Of a stretch of DNA of 13,580 nucleotides, positions 1 through 6,630 are shown piece after piece. The stretch is from DATLZB01 sp035574175 (GTDB taxonomy: Bacteria; Pseudomonadota; Alphaproteobacteria; Rhizobiales; Hyphomicrobiaceae). Each line of letters starts with the position of its first letter. The first letter of the stretch is position 1. Made by a program: the position numbers and the translations under genes. The notes below the pieces were generated by a model. It worked only from the letters and a program-made list of their open reading frames with translations. It was not told the DNA's origin and did no database searches. The stretch is taken from assembly GCA_035574175.1 (NCBI GenBank), contig DATLZB010000075.1, positions 1 to 13,580 on the forward strand, in the 5' to 3' direction.

Positions 1-16
1 CCCCCGCAACCAAATT

Positions 17-54
17 CGCCCGCTAGGCCAAAGGCTTAGCGGGCGTTTGCTTTT
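17..54 (+). terminator. Rho-independent terminator for a gene left of the window
   Basis: A 13-bp stem (17-29 with 33-45, one G-T wobble at the A/G position) closes a three-base AAA loop and is followed by TTTGCTTTT on the plus strand. This is the form of an intrinsic terminator for a plus-strand gene ending left of the window. On the minus strand the same stem is followed by AATTTGG, a much weaker tail, so it may only partly stop transcripts leaving the OLD nuclease gene. Confidence 0.6.
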
Positions 55-213
55 GGGCTCCTCGCGCCGGGCGTGACCGAGTCAACAATGAGTCAACAAA
101 ATCTATGGCGGCGAGTGGCGCCAAGGCGCAGGCGATGACCCGGCTTGGCGACTCTACGAACGGATAACGCATCGGGATGTGCCCCCGGCTTGGTGCATGC
201 GACTCCGTTCGCC
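55..213. other. Short intergenic stretch with a small direct repeat
   Basis: No gene is supported here. A ten-base direct repeat GAGTCAACAA occurs at 79-88 and 90-99. Such short repeats are sometimes found near phage integration sites, but no tRNA, integrase or core attachment sequence is visible, so no attachment site is called. Confidence 0.3.
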
Positions 214-2043
214 CTACTCGGGCGCGCGCTCGAAAGCACTGTTGATCGCGCCAAATAGCTTCTCGGCCCGGGCGGCCGTGCCCTTCGGGAGGTCCGAGAG
301 TTTCTCCCAACCATCGAACCGCCGCAAGATCTCTGCCATCACGCGGCGCTTGTCGAGTTCCTTGTGGCCATAGCGCTGGACCATGACCGTTTCCACTCGT
401 TTCGTGATCATATCAGAGCCATCGACGGGCAAGTCCTCGAATTTGATGGCGACACCGAAGGCCGCGTTGACGCAATCGAGGTAGAACTGATCGTCGAACA
501 AATCCTCGATAGCGGCGTCCGTCTTCTTGATGCCAGCTGCCTTGCCCAGCATCAGCACGCGAAAGCGCGCCTTCTGTTCGGCAGCCAGTTCTTTGAGAAC
601 CAGATCGTCGATCTTTTCCTTCGCGGCATGGCCTTCGGCATCGGTGTCCAGGAGGACGCCCGAATCCCAGCCCTGACCGACGGCAAACGCCGCATACATG
701 GGCGTCTTTGGCGCGCCACGCGCGGGCCAGAGGTAGATGCGATCTGAGAGATGCGCTTTGCCCTCGCCGCGCAGTATCCCGGAGAGTTTGTGCAGGACCA
801 AGGCATCGTCGCCGCCTTCGACGATCAGCGTCTGGCGCGTGCCGAGCAGTCCGCTCATATCGCCGGTCAGGCCGAGCGAAAGCTCGATCACGGCCATGGG
901 CGCACGCTGGCTGCTTACCACGCCCTTCTTCACGGTGGCATGGTTACCCATTGTCTCGACGATGCGCACGCGCTCGGGGTAGGCCGGATCGACCATCGAG
1001 GCGAGGTGGGTCGTGTAGAGAATCGTGTTCGATTTCGAGAGCCGCTGAAACACTTCGAGCAGGTCACGCTGCCCAGAATAGTGCAAATGAATGCCGGGCT
1101 CTTCGAGCAGCAGGATGCATCCCTTGTACTCGCCGCGGCTCGCATGTGTGAATTTCCAGGCAAAAGAAACATGCCAGCGAAAGCCGCTGGATCGCCGGTT
1201 GAGCCGCACCGGCATGCCGACGGCCTTATCCTTGGCAAAGATATTGAGTGTTGTCCCGTCGATCTCGATGTCGAAATCGACCTCCTTCTGCGTCCAGAGA
1301 TCGCGAAACTGCTTGCTCAGATATGAAGACGCAGCCCGTTTGTCGAAAGATCGCACAGTGCGGCCTTCCGGCGTTGCACCCTTTGCGAGGAACTCGTCGA
1401 TATTGACCTTGGCAAGATCGAGAACAATCTTGATCGTCTGTTCTTCGTTCGTGAGCTGGTGCCATTTGACGCTTTTCAGGCGATCGGCAAGCTGGTTCAG
1501 TTCGATCTGCGTGCCGCTGAGGCCATAGTCCTGAATCAGTACGAATTTTGGAGCATGCTTCTTTGCCCAGGCATCAACCTTTGACGCATCGAAGTCCTCG
1601 GTAAACTCCCCCTCCACCGCAAAGGTCGGCCCCGCGTTGTACGACCGCGAGCCTATAAGTGTCAGCTCTGAGGGCAGTTCGGCCGCGGCCTCGCCTTCTT
1701 CCGCGCCGCCATCTTCGTCCGCCTGCTCACCTTCAGGAGTTGACTCAGGTTCCGGGTGTCCGGCCTCCTCATAGAGGGATTCGATTTCTTCCGGTGTGAG
1801 CGAGAACTTCGCCTGGCAGACAAGCGCGGAGGGGTCCTTGTTGCCCCAATCATCAACAGGCCAATCCTCATCGATGTTGTAGGCTTCGCCGGGCGCAAAC
1901 GGATTAATGCGGTAGAGCGCTTCGAAGAGATTGCTCTTGCCCGCCTCATTCTGTCCGACGAAGGCAGTGATATTGCCGACTTCGATCCAGCCAGAGTCCC
2001 AGACGTTCCGATACTTGGTGACCTTGAAGTACGTGAGCTGCAT
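214..2043 (-). CDS. OLD-family ATP-dependent endonuclease (AAA/ABC ATPase plus TOPRIM)
   Basis: A 609-residue protein with the two parts of OLD (overcoming lysogenization defect) nucleases. The N-terminal ATPase shows Walker A (GQNEAGKS, residues 30-37), a Walker B with the run LLLEEPG near residue 312, and the H-loop TTH shortly after. The C-terminal TOPRIM domain shows the first acidic motif IVEGGDD near residue 410 and the DxD motif LLDTDAEG near 464. Known relatives cut DNA with metal ions and act in phage exclusion. ATG at 2043 is preferred because GAGGA precedes it and it begins MQLTYFKV, typical of the family; an upstream TTG at 2091 would add 16 residues. An acidic, low-complexity insertion lies near residues 94-124. 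No UvrD-like helicase, reverse transcriptase or AriA-type partner adjoins it, so it resembles a stand-alone OLD rather than Gabija, retron or PARIS. It follows phage head genes and probably serves as prophage cargo. Confidence 0.88.
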   Translation of the reverse strand: MQLTYFKVTKYRNVWDSGWIEVGNITAFVGQNEAGKSNLFEALYRINPFAPGEAYNIDEDWPVDDWGNKDPSALVCQAKFSLTPEEIESLYEEAGHPEPESTPEGEQADEDGGAEEGEAAAELPSELTLIGSRSYNAGPTFAVEGEFTEDFDASKVDAWAKKHAPKFVLIQDYGLSGTQIELNQLADRLKSVKWHQLTNEEQTIKIVLDLAKVNIDEFLAKGATPEGRTVRSFDKRAASSYLSKQFRDLWTQKEVDFDIEIDGTTLNIFAKDKAVGMPVRLNRRSSGFRWHVSFAWKFTHASRGEYKGCILLLEEPGIHLHYSGQRDLLEVFQRLSKSNTILYTTHLASMVDPAYPERVRIVETMGNHATVKKGVVSSQRAPMAVIELSLGLTGDMSGLLGTRQTLIVEGGDDALVLHKLSGILRGEGKAHLSDRIYLWPARGAPKTPMYAAFAVGQGWDSGVLLDTDAEGHAAKEKIDDLVLKELAAEQKARFRVLMLGKAAGIKKTDAAIEDLFDDQFYLDCVNAAFGVAIKFEDLPVDGSDMITKRVETVMVQRYGHKELDKRRVMAEILRRFDGWEKLSDLPKGTAARAEKLFGAINSAFERAPE

Positions 2044-2129
2044 CAGTCCTCGACCACCGAAATTCGCAGCGTCAACCTGATTCGGCTGCAACTAAACAAT
2101 ACTGCAACCAGTAAGGGAAGCCACGTTCG
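2044..2129 (-). other. Gap upstream of the OLD gene with a paired heptamer
   Basis: The 86 bases between the decoration gene and the OLD gene are wider than the other spacings in this block. Read on the minus strand they contain GTTGCAG twice, 16 bases apart (2102-2108 and 2086-2092), around the AT-richer TATTGTTTA. This could be a cargo-gene promoter or operator, but no convincing -35/-10 pair is seen. Confidence 0.25.
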
Positions 2130-2474
2130 TCAAGCCGCCGCCGTCGCGATCCCGTCGAGCCGCACCCGCACGGTGGCCGCGCCGTTGCCGGCAGCCTCGA
2201 TGGCAATGCCGATCGGAAAGCGGCCGGGGCCGGGCACGTTGACCTGCTTGGCGGTGTCGTCCCACGACACCTTGTCGCCCGCGGCGATGACAGCGCTCGC
2301 GAGCTTCGGCAAATCGAATACGCCTTCGGTGGCGATCGTGACCGTCTCGCCCGTCGCGGCGGTCTTGCTGGCAACACCGAACAGAGCGCCGATCACGACG
2401 CCATCACCCGAGGCGACGCCGCCGGCCGGCGCGGCAACGGTGATCATGCGGCCTTCCTGAATGTAGTTCTTCAT
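2130..2474 (-). CDS. DUF2190-type phage capsid decoration protein
   Basis: A 114-residue small beta-rich protein beginning MKNYIQEG, the usual opening of DUF2190 proteins, followed by repeated short Gly/Ala/Val/Thr strands (GDGVVIGALFGVA, a GETVTIATEGVFDL segment, AAGDKVSWDD). It ends in a strand that stresses VRVRLDG. In tailed phages these proteins cap or stabilise the mature capsid surface. The start is supported by AAGGAA on the minus strand about seven bases upstream. It lies 3 bases after the gpW-like gene, consistent with one head operon. Length matches the family, so this gene seems intact although its neighbour, the capsid gene, is truncated. Confidence 0.8.
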   Translation of the reverse strand: MKNYIQEGRMITVAAPAGGVASGDGVVIGALFGVASKTAATGETVTIATEGVFDLPKLASAVIAAGDKVSWDDTAKQVNVPGPGRFPIGIAIEAAGNGAATVRVRLDGIATAAA

Positions 2475-2477
2475 GGG

Positions 2478-2690
2478 TCATGTTCCTTTCGATGAGTTGA
2501 TACGAACCTGGTTGACGCGCGGCGCGGAGGCCGCGGCGATGCGCCGGTCGAGGTCGGCAAGCGCCGCGGCCATCTCGGCGTCGGTGGCGTAGGTGACGCG
2601 GCGGCCTTCGTATTCGACCGTGCGCACGCCGGCGAAGCGCGGCGCAAGCAGCGCTTCGCGCATGGCTTCGAGGTCGGCAACGTCGGCCAT
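2478..2690 (-). CDS. gpW-like phage head-tail joining protein
   Basis: A 70-residue protein from ATG at 2690. The pattern is an N-terminal helix (LEAMREALLAPRF), a short beta hairpin (VRTVEYEGRRVTYAT) and a second helix (AEMAAALADLDRRIAAA). This helix-hairpin-helix plan and length match lambda gpW, which closes the head after DNA packaging and makes the platform for tail attachment. The ATG shares its A with the TGA of the capsid fragment (TGATG), indicating translational coupling; a GTG one codon upstream is a possible alternative start. It is probably intact, though functionless without the rest of the head genes. Confidence 0.7.
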   Translation of the reverse strand: MADVADLEAMREALLAPRFAGVRTVEYEGRRVTYATDAEMAAALADLDRRIAAASAPRVNQVRINSSKGT

Positions 2691-2929
2691 CACGCCCCCG
2701 CGTTTTGGTACCAGCCGCGCCAGTCGATGAAGCCGGCGCCGAAATCGAGGATCACGCGGATTTCGACGCCATCCACATCCCAGCCGGCCTTGGTCTCAAC
2801 CTGCGGGCCTTCGCCGCCGGCAAGATAGGCGTACTCAAGACCGTCGATCTCTGCGGGATCGGCCGACCCATACCAGCGCGTGGCGCTCGACAGCCGCGGC
2901 TCGACCACCAGCGACAGCGCGCCGGAATT
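2690..2929 (-). pseudogene. C-terminal fragment of prohead protease/major capsid fusion protein
   Basis: Only about the last 79 codons are recognisable, from NSGALSLVVEPRL through the diagnostic runs DPAEIDGLEYAYL and LDFGAGFIDWRGWY to the stop. These are characteristic of the capsid-domain end of ClpP-like prohead protease/major capsid fusion proteins common in alphaproteobacterial prophages. The open frame runs upstream to 3337, but the extra sequence is Arg/Cys-rich, overlaps the amidohydrolase gene antisense, and does not resemble the protease or the rest of the capsid domain. The gene has therefore lost most of its length at a junction near 2930. It is followed by the gpW-like gene with a TGATG overlap. 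Confidence 0.72.
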
Positions 2930-3099
2930 ACGGGTCCGCAAAACAGCACAAGTCGCCACTCTCGCCCGTGGGCACCGGGGCGCAGTCGTCTGGCCCGAAC
3001 GCACGCATCCCCATATCTGGAAGCATCGGCCCGATTCGAACAGGCTCATCGTTATCCGGTCTGCCGCCGCTCCTCCATACTCGGGGGTGAAGCCAGCGA
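2930..3099. other. Junction between prophage remnant and catabolic operon, no identified gene
   Basis: No intact gene is supported. On the minus strand one frame reads an uninterrupted, protein-like stretch (PMLPDMGMRAFGPDD, then PVPTGESGDLC) ending at TAA 2930-2928, which could be a scrap of another gene; I do not recognise it. No convincing T-tailed hairpin follows the amidohydrolase stop at 3100. Confidence 0.4.
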
Positions 3100-4332
3100 T
3101 TATTGCGCAGGAAAGTTGCGGATGAAATCGAGCAGCACGCGCACACAGACGTCGGCGTCCTCTGTCGTAACGGATTCCTTCGGACTGTGACTGATGCCGC
3201 CGGCACAGCGGACAAACATCATTGCGACGGGGCACAGCGAAGCGATGATGCTGGCGTCGTGGCCGGCGCCCGAAATCAACGCCGGCGCCGCCAGCCCCTG
3301 GCGGCAGATCGCCTGCGTCAGGCATTCCGTCATCCACGGCGAGCAGGCGACGGCGGCGGCTTCATGAACGATTTCGCTTTCCAGCCGGACGCCGCGCGCG
3401 TCGGCAATCGCCGCCATGGCCTGCATAATGGCCGAGAGCGCGGCGTCGCGATCGGCGTCGTTGGGTGCGCGCAGGTCGATGTTGAAGGACACCTTGCCCG
3501 GAATGACGTTCGGCGCGCCGGGCGATATCTCGGCGCATCCGACTGTAGCGACCACATCGCCTTTTGCGCGCGCATTTCGTTCCACGGCAAGAATCATGTC
3601 CGATGCTGCCGCGAGTGCATCGCGGCGCAAGCGCATCGGCACCGTGCCAGCGTGACCGGCCTCGCCGAGCACTTCGACGGAAAGCCGCTTCGCTCCCGCG
3701 ATCGCCGCAACCACCCCCACCGGCGTGTGCGCCTCCTCGAGCATCGGACCCTGCTCGATGTGCACTTCGATATAGCCGAGCAGCTGATCCGAACGCCGGG
3801 CGATTGCGCCGATCCGTTGCGGGTCACCACCAAAATCGAGGAGCGCCTGCCGCAGGGTGATGCCTTGGGCATCCTGCATGTCGAGCCATGACGGATCGAA
3901 ACGGCCGGCAAGGGCACGGGAGGTGAGAAGCGTGGTGGGAAAGCGCACGCCTTCTTCGTCCCCGAACGCCACGATCTCGATGGCAAAAGGCATGCGCTCC
4001 GAACGCCTTGCCAGTTCCTCCACCGCAACGAGGCCGGCCAGGACGCCGAGCGTCCCGTCGTACCGGCCGGCGTCCCGCACCGTGTCGATGTGCGAGCCGA
4101 TCAACAGGGTCGGCGCGTCGGGCTGGGTGCCTTGGTAGCGGCCGGTGAGCGTGCCAAGCGCATCGATCGATACGGCCAGTCCGGCAGCCCGCATCCAGCC
4201 GGCCAGTTCCGCCACCGCCGCCTTGTGGGCGGGCGACAGATAGAGGCGAGTCAATTTTCCCGTTTCGTCGCTGTGCCGCGCCAACAAGTCCAAGAGCGCC
4301 ATCAACCGGCGGCCGAGAACCGGGTCGCGCAT
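3100..4332 (-). CDS. M20-family allantoate amidohydrolase / N-carbamoyl amino acid hydrolase
   Basis: A 410-residue di-metal amidohydrolase of the hydantoinase/carbamoylase group. Visible metal ligands and catalytic residues: His81 in GSHIDTV, Asp92 in GRYDG, Glu126-Glu127 in DEEG, His191 in EVHIEQGP and His382 in GISHSP. GEAGHAGTVPM, the dimerisation-lid motif, is also present. Family members hydrolyse allantoate to ureidoglycine, ammonia and CO2, or N-carbamoyl amino acids to amino acids; sequence alone does not separate these. The adjoining PuuE-type allantoinase, whose product would be allantoate, favours the first (AllC-type) role. The start at 4332 is chosen because its ATG overlaps the allantoinase TGA (TGATG); an upstream start at 4401 would run deep into that gene. 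Likely cytoplasmic; last gene of the minus operon. Confidence 0.82.
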   Translation of the reverse strand: MRDPVLGRRLMALLDLLARHSDETGKLTRLYLSPAHKAAVAELAGWMRAAGLAVSIDALGTLTGRYQGTQPDAPTLLIGSHIDTVRDAGRYDGTLGVLAGLVAVEELARRSERMPFAIEIVAFGDEEGVRFPTTLLTSRALAGRFDPSWLDMQDAQGITLRQALLDFGGDPQRIGAIARRSDQLLGYIEVHIEQGPMLEEAHTPVGVVAAIAGAKRLSVEVLGEAGHAGTVPMRLRRDALAAASDMILAVERNARAKGDVVATVGCAEISPGAPNVIPGKVSFNIDLRAPNDADRDAALSAIMQAMAAIADARGVRLESEIVHEAAAVACSPWMTECLTQAICRQGLAAPALISGAGHDASIIASLCPVAMMFVRCAGGISHSPKESVTTEDADVCVRVLLDFIRNFPAQ

Positions 4333-5255
4333 CAGCCTTTCTCCCGCGGCGGATGCTCCTTGTGCCAGTGGCGGGCCAAATCGATGCGGCGCGGCACCCA
4401 CACGCGCTCGTGCGAGAGCACGTAATCGAGGAAGCGTGCCACTGCCGCAAAGCGGCCCGGCCGGCCGGCAATGCGGCAGTGCAGCCCCACCGACATCATG
4501 CGCGGGCGCTCGTCGCCTTCCGCATAGAGCACATCAAACGTGTCTTTTAGGTAGGCGAAGAACTGGTCGCCGCTGTTGAAGCCGGGCGCCGAGGCGAACC
4601 GCATGTCGTTGGCATCCAGTGAATACGGAATGACAAGCTGATACCCCTGCAAACCCCTCACCCAATAAGGAAGATCGTCGGCGTAGCTATCGGAGACATA
4701 GAGAAAGCCTCCATATTCCATGACCAGCTCGAGCGTGTGTTCGGAACAGCGCCCCGTATACCAGCCCCACGGCCGTTCGCCGGTCGCCTCGGTGTGGATG
4801 CGGACGGATTGCGCGATGTGCGCGCGTTCGTCTTCACGCGTGAAATCCTTGTAGTCGATCCATTTCAATCCGTGGCAGGCGATCTCCCATCCTGCTTCCT
4901 TCATTGCGGCTACCTGCTCCGGACTGCGCTGGAGCGCGCTGGCAACGCCGTAAATGGTTAAAGGGCAACGGCGAGCGGTGAACAGACGCCAAAGGCGCCA
5001 GAATCCGGCGCGCGCGCCGTATTCGTACATTGACTCGACGTTCATGTGCCGCTTCCCGGGCCATGGCTGGGCTCCCACGACATCGGAAAGCAGCGCTTCG
5101 GAGGCGGCGTCTCCGTGCAGAATGCAGTTCTCTCCGCCCTCCTCGTAATTCAGGACGAACTGGACCGCTATTTTCGCCCCACCCGGCCATCGCGCATGCG
5201 GCGGCGTCCTGCCATACCCAAAAAGATCACGCGGATAGGAATGATCAGCCGTCAT
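4332..5255 (-). CDS. puuE: Allantoinase, PuuE type (polysaccharide deacetylase fold)
   Basis: A 307-residue NodB-fold protein with the signature runs of PuuE allantoinases: NYEEGGENCILHGD near the N-terminus, NVESMYEYG, ACHGLKWIDY, GWYTGRCSEHT, VSDSYADDLPYW, IPYSLDANDMRF and GLHCRIAGRPGR. PuuE enzymes open the allantoin ring to allantoate and are unrelated to the AllB/DAL1 amidohydrolase allantoinases. The length matches the family. ATG at 5255 is preceded by AAGGGGAG on the minus strand at good spacing. It is 60 bases after the DUF3830 gene and overlaps the next gene by TGATG, so the two hydrolases are translationally coupled and would act in sequence. A related ureide or hydantoin as the real substrate cannot be excluded; PuuE-like proteins with other roles exist. 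Confidence 0.83.
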   Translation of the reverse strand: MTADHSYPRDLFGYGRTPPHARWPGGAKIAVQFVLNYEEGGENCILHGDAASEALLSDVVGAQPWPGKRHMNVESMYEYGARAGFWRLWRLFTARRCPLTIYGVASALQRSPEQVAAMKEAGWEIACHGLKWIDYKDFTREDERAHIAQSVRIHTEATGERPWGWYTGRCSEHTLELVMEYGGFLYVSDSYADDLPYWVRGLQGYQLVIPYSLDANDMRFASAPGFNSGDQFFAYLKDTFDVLYAEGDERPRMMSVGLHCRIAGRPGRFAAVARFLDYVLSHERVWVPRRIDLARHWHKEHPPREKG

Positions 5256-5315
5256 GGATGGCTCCCCTTACGTATTGCTGCCGGCTTCGTCGGGCATGTC
5301 GCGTCCCAGTGCCGC

Positions 5316-5729
5316 TCAAACGATTTCGAAGCGGATCGGCTGGGCCCCGTTCCATAGTGTAAGGCGTCCCAAATCGGCCAGCTTGTCGAGCCCGGTGGTG
5401 ATCGTTGCGAAGTGGTTGCCGGCGAGCTGGCCCGCCTTGCTCGCAAAACGAACAGCCCCATAGGCGAGAAGAACTTCGGTTTCGCTGATCCCGCCCGGAT
5501 AAAGGATGATCGCCCCCGGCGGCGGATAACTCGTTGGACTTTCGAACGGAAGTCCAAGATCCCGCTCGCCGAGCGGGATCCAGACCGCTTCACCGCTCCA
5601 ACGGACATGAATGATCCGGCTCGCGAAGGGCAACAGTTCGCGAAATGCGGCGCAGGTCTTGGGTGCCACATGCTCTTCGAAGCGGGCGGACAGAACGAAC
5701 GACCCGGACGTGATTTGAAGCATGCTCAT
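5316..5729 (-). CDS. DUF3830 family protein (cyclophilin-like fold)
   Basis: A 137-residue protein with the pattern I associate with DUF3830: HVRWSGEAVWIPLG, SYPPPGAIILYPGG followed by SETEVLLAYG, FASKAGQLAGNHFATI and LWNGAQPI. Members are compact beta proteins with a cyclophilin-like fold and no established activity that I know of. The invariant His, Trp, Ser-Glu and Gly-Asn-His positions look like a ligand site rather than only structural residues. ATG at 5729 is supported by AAGGGAAGG upstream on the minus strand; Met3 is a weaker alternative. It is the first gene of the operon with allantoinase and amidohydrolase and lies opposite the TRAP transporter genes, so it probably handles the imported compound or an intermediate (inference). 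No signal peptide is seen, so it is likely cytoplasmic. Confidence 0.78.
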   Translation of the reverse strand: MSMLQITSGSFVLSARFEEHVAPKTCAAFRELLPFASRIIHVRWSGEAVWIPLGERDLGLPFESPTSYPPPGAIILYPGGISETEVLLAYGAVRFASKAGQLAGNHFATITTGLDKLADLGRLTLWNGAQPIRFEIV

Positions 5730-5789
5730 CGTGCTGCGCCTTCCCTTGCAGCGTGGTCCCGGCCGGTCGGTTGTGCCGCATTTTCAGGC

Positions 5790-5817
5790 TTGCCGGTTCA
5801 AAGTGATTGAATACAAT
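5790..5817 (+). promoter_or_regulatory. Candidate promoter of gntR and the TRAP operon
   Basis: TTGCCG (5790-5795) and TACAAT (5812-5817) are spaced by 16 bases on the plus strand; the -10 matches the consensus at five of six positions but the -35 is weak. The -10 lies inside the left TTGNATACAA palindrome, which would make the regulator gene self-controlled. Confidence 0.33.
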
Positions 5818-5838
5818 ACCTGGAGATATTGTATACAA
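5806..5838. promoter_or_regulatory. Paired operator for the GntR/FCD regulator
   Basis: Two ten-base sites, TTGAATACAA (5807-5816) and TTGTATACAA (5829-5838), lie 22 bases apart centre to centre, about two helical turns. The second is a perfect palindrome and the first differs by one base. GntR/FCD regulators are known to bind short AT-rich palindromes of this kind, often as two dimers. The pair sits in the divergent gap and ends 13 bases before the gntR start, overlapping candidate promoters on both strands. Repression relieved by an imported or intermediate compound is the expected mode (inference). Confidence 0.68.
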
Positions 5839-5841
5839 CAA
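5813..5841 (-). promoter_or_regulatory. Candidate promoter of the DUF3830-puuE-amidohydrolase operon
   Basis: Read on the minus strand, a TTGTTG -35 (5841-5836) and a TATTGT -10 (5818-5813) are exactly 17 bases apart. The -10 falls on one TTGNATACAA palindrome and the -35 overlaps the other, so a bound regulator would block RNA polymerase. Start of transcription would fall near 5806, giving a leader of about 75 bases. Confidence 0.45.
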
Positions 5842-5851
5842 GGTGAGGCGG

Positions 5852-6577
5852 ATGGGGTCGGCAGCCACAGCTCGGTGCGCCGGGGCGACCCGCCGGGTCA
5901 GCAGCGGCGACATCGTCGCGCGGTTGACGGCCGCCATCCTGCAGCATCGGCTTGCCCCCGGGACCAAGCTGACCGAAGAGGCACTTGCCGAAGTTTTTGG
6001 CATCAGCCGCACCAAAGTGCGGCAGGCGCTTGTCGAGCTTGCTGCCAATCGCCTCGTCACCCTTTACCGCGGGCGCGGCGCATTCGTCAGTCGGCCGAGC
6101 GTGCGCGAGTCGCGCGAGCTTTTTGCGTCCCGGCGCGTGATCGAGGGGGCACTCATCAAGCAGTTCGTCGCGATCGCGAGCGCCAAGGATATCGCCTTCC
6201 TGCGTCGCCATCTCGCCAGCGAACGGAAGGCGATTCGGGCGCGGAATGTCAGTCTTGCCACGCGCCTACTCGGCGATTTCCACATCGCCATCGCCGAGCG
6301 CGCAGGCAACCAAGTCCTTGCCGAAATCCTGCGCGACCTCGTTTCGCGAACGTCTCTGGTGATCCTGCTCTACAGGCGCAATGACGGCCTGTCCTGCTCG
6401 ATCGAGGAGCACGAGGCCTTGCTGGACGCGATCGCTCGCCGTGACGGGGCCGCCGCCGTTTCGCTGATGCGGCGCCATCTCAGTCATGTCGAGTCCCAGC
6501 TGGTGCTGCAGGACAAGATTGTGCAGACGCCAAACATTCGCAGTGTACTGAACAGCGTCAATAGAGACATGTCGTGA
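5852..6577 (+). CDS. GntR family transcriptional regulator with FCD effector domain
   Basis: A 241-residue regulator. Residues about 18-84 form the winged helix-turn-helix (ILQHRLAPGTKLTEEALAE, then FGISRTKVRQAL and the wing YRGRGAFVS). The all-helical FCD domain follows, with its usual metal/effector positions: Asp and His in DFHIAIAERAGN, His in SIEEHEALLDAI and His in MRRHLSHVE. FCD domains commonly sense carboxylic acids or related metabolites through a bound metal. ATG at 5852 is preferred since AAGGTGAGG lies just upstream; an in-frame TTG at 5807 would start inside the operator. It is transcribed divergently from the DUF3830 operon and is followed 53 bases later by the TRAP genes, so it probably represses both operons until substrate is present. 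Confidence 0.87.
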   Translation: MGSAATARCAGATRRVSSGDIVARLTAAILQHRLAPGTKLTEEALAEVFGISRTKVRQALVELAANRLVTLYRGRGAFVSRPSVRESRELFASRRVIEGALIKQFVAIASAKDIAFLRRHLASERKAIRARNVSLATRLLGDFHIAIAERAGNQVLAEILRDLVSRTSLVILLYRRNDGLSCSIEEHEALLDAIARRDGAAAVSLMRRHLSHVESQLVLQDKIVQTPNIRSVLNSVNRDMS

Positions 6578-6630
6578 CGCGGGCTGCAGCGCCGGTGGAT
6601 CGGGACATGTCGATGAGAGGAGGAATGGAG

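Larger units (their letters stand above)
214..2929 (-). mobile_element. Prophage remnant: head genes plus OLD nuclease cargo
   Basis: Four consecutive minus-strand genes form a block: a truncated capsid fusion protein, a gpW-like joining protein, a DUF2190 decoration protein and an OLD nuclease. The first three are phage head genes in a compact arrangement (one stop/start overlap, one 3-base gap). Integrase, terminase, portal and tail genes are missing from the window, and the capsid gene keeps only its last 79 codons. The right limit is therefore a deletion or recombination junction near 2930; the left limit is unknown and could lie beyond the window. Confidence 0.7.

Noticed and set aside
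60..213. tRNA or phage attachment site at the left end
   Set aside because: No cloverleaf, CCA end or integrase found; only a ten-base direct repeat is present.
751..1326. Long plus-strand frames antisense to the OLD gene
   Set aside because: High-GC shadow frames opposite a gene with intact Walker and TOPRIM motifs.
214..2043. Gabija, PARIS or retron membership of the OLD nuclease
   Set aside because: The needed partners (UvrD-like helicase, AriA-type ATPase or reverse transcriptase) are not adjacent on the visible side, and the other side reaches a terminator within 200 bases.
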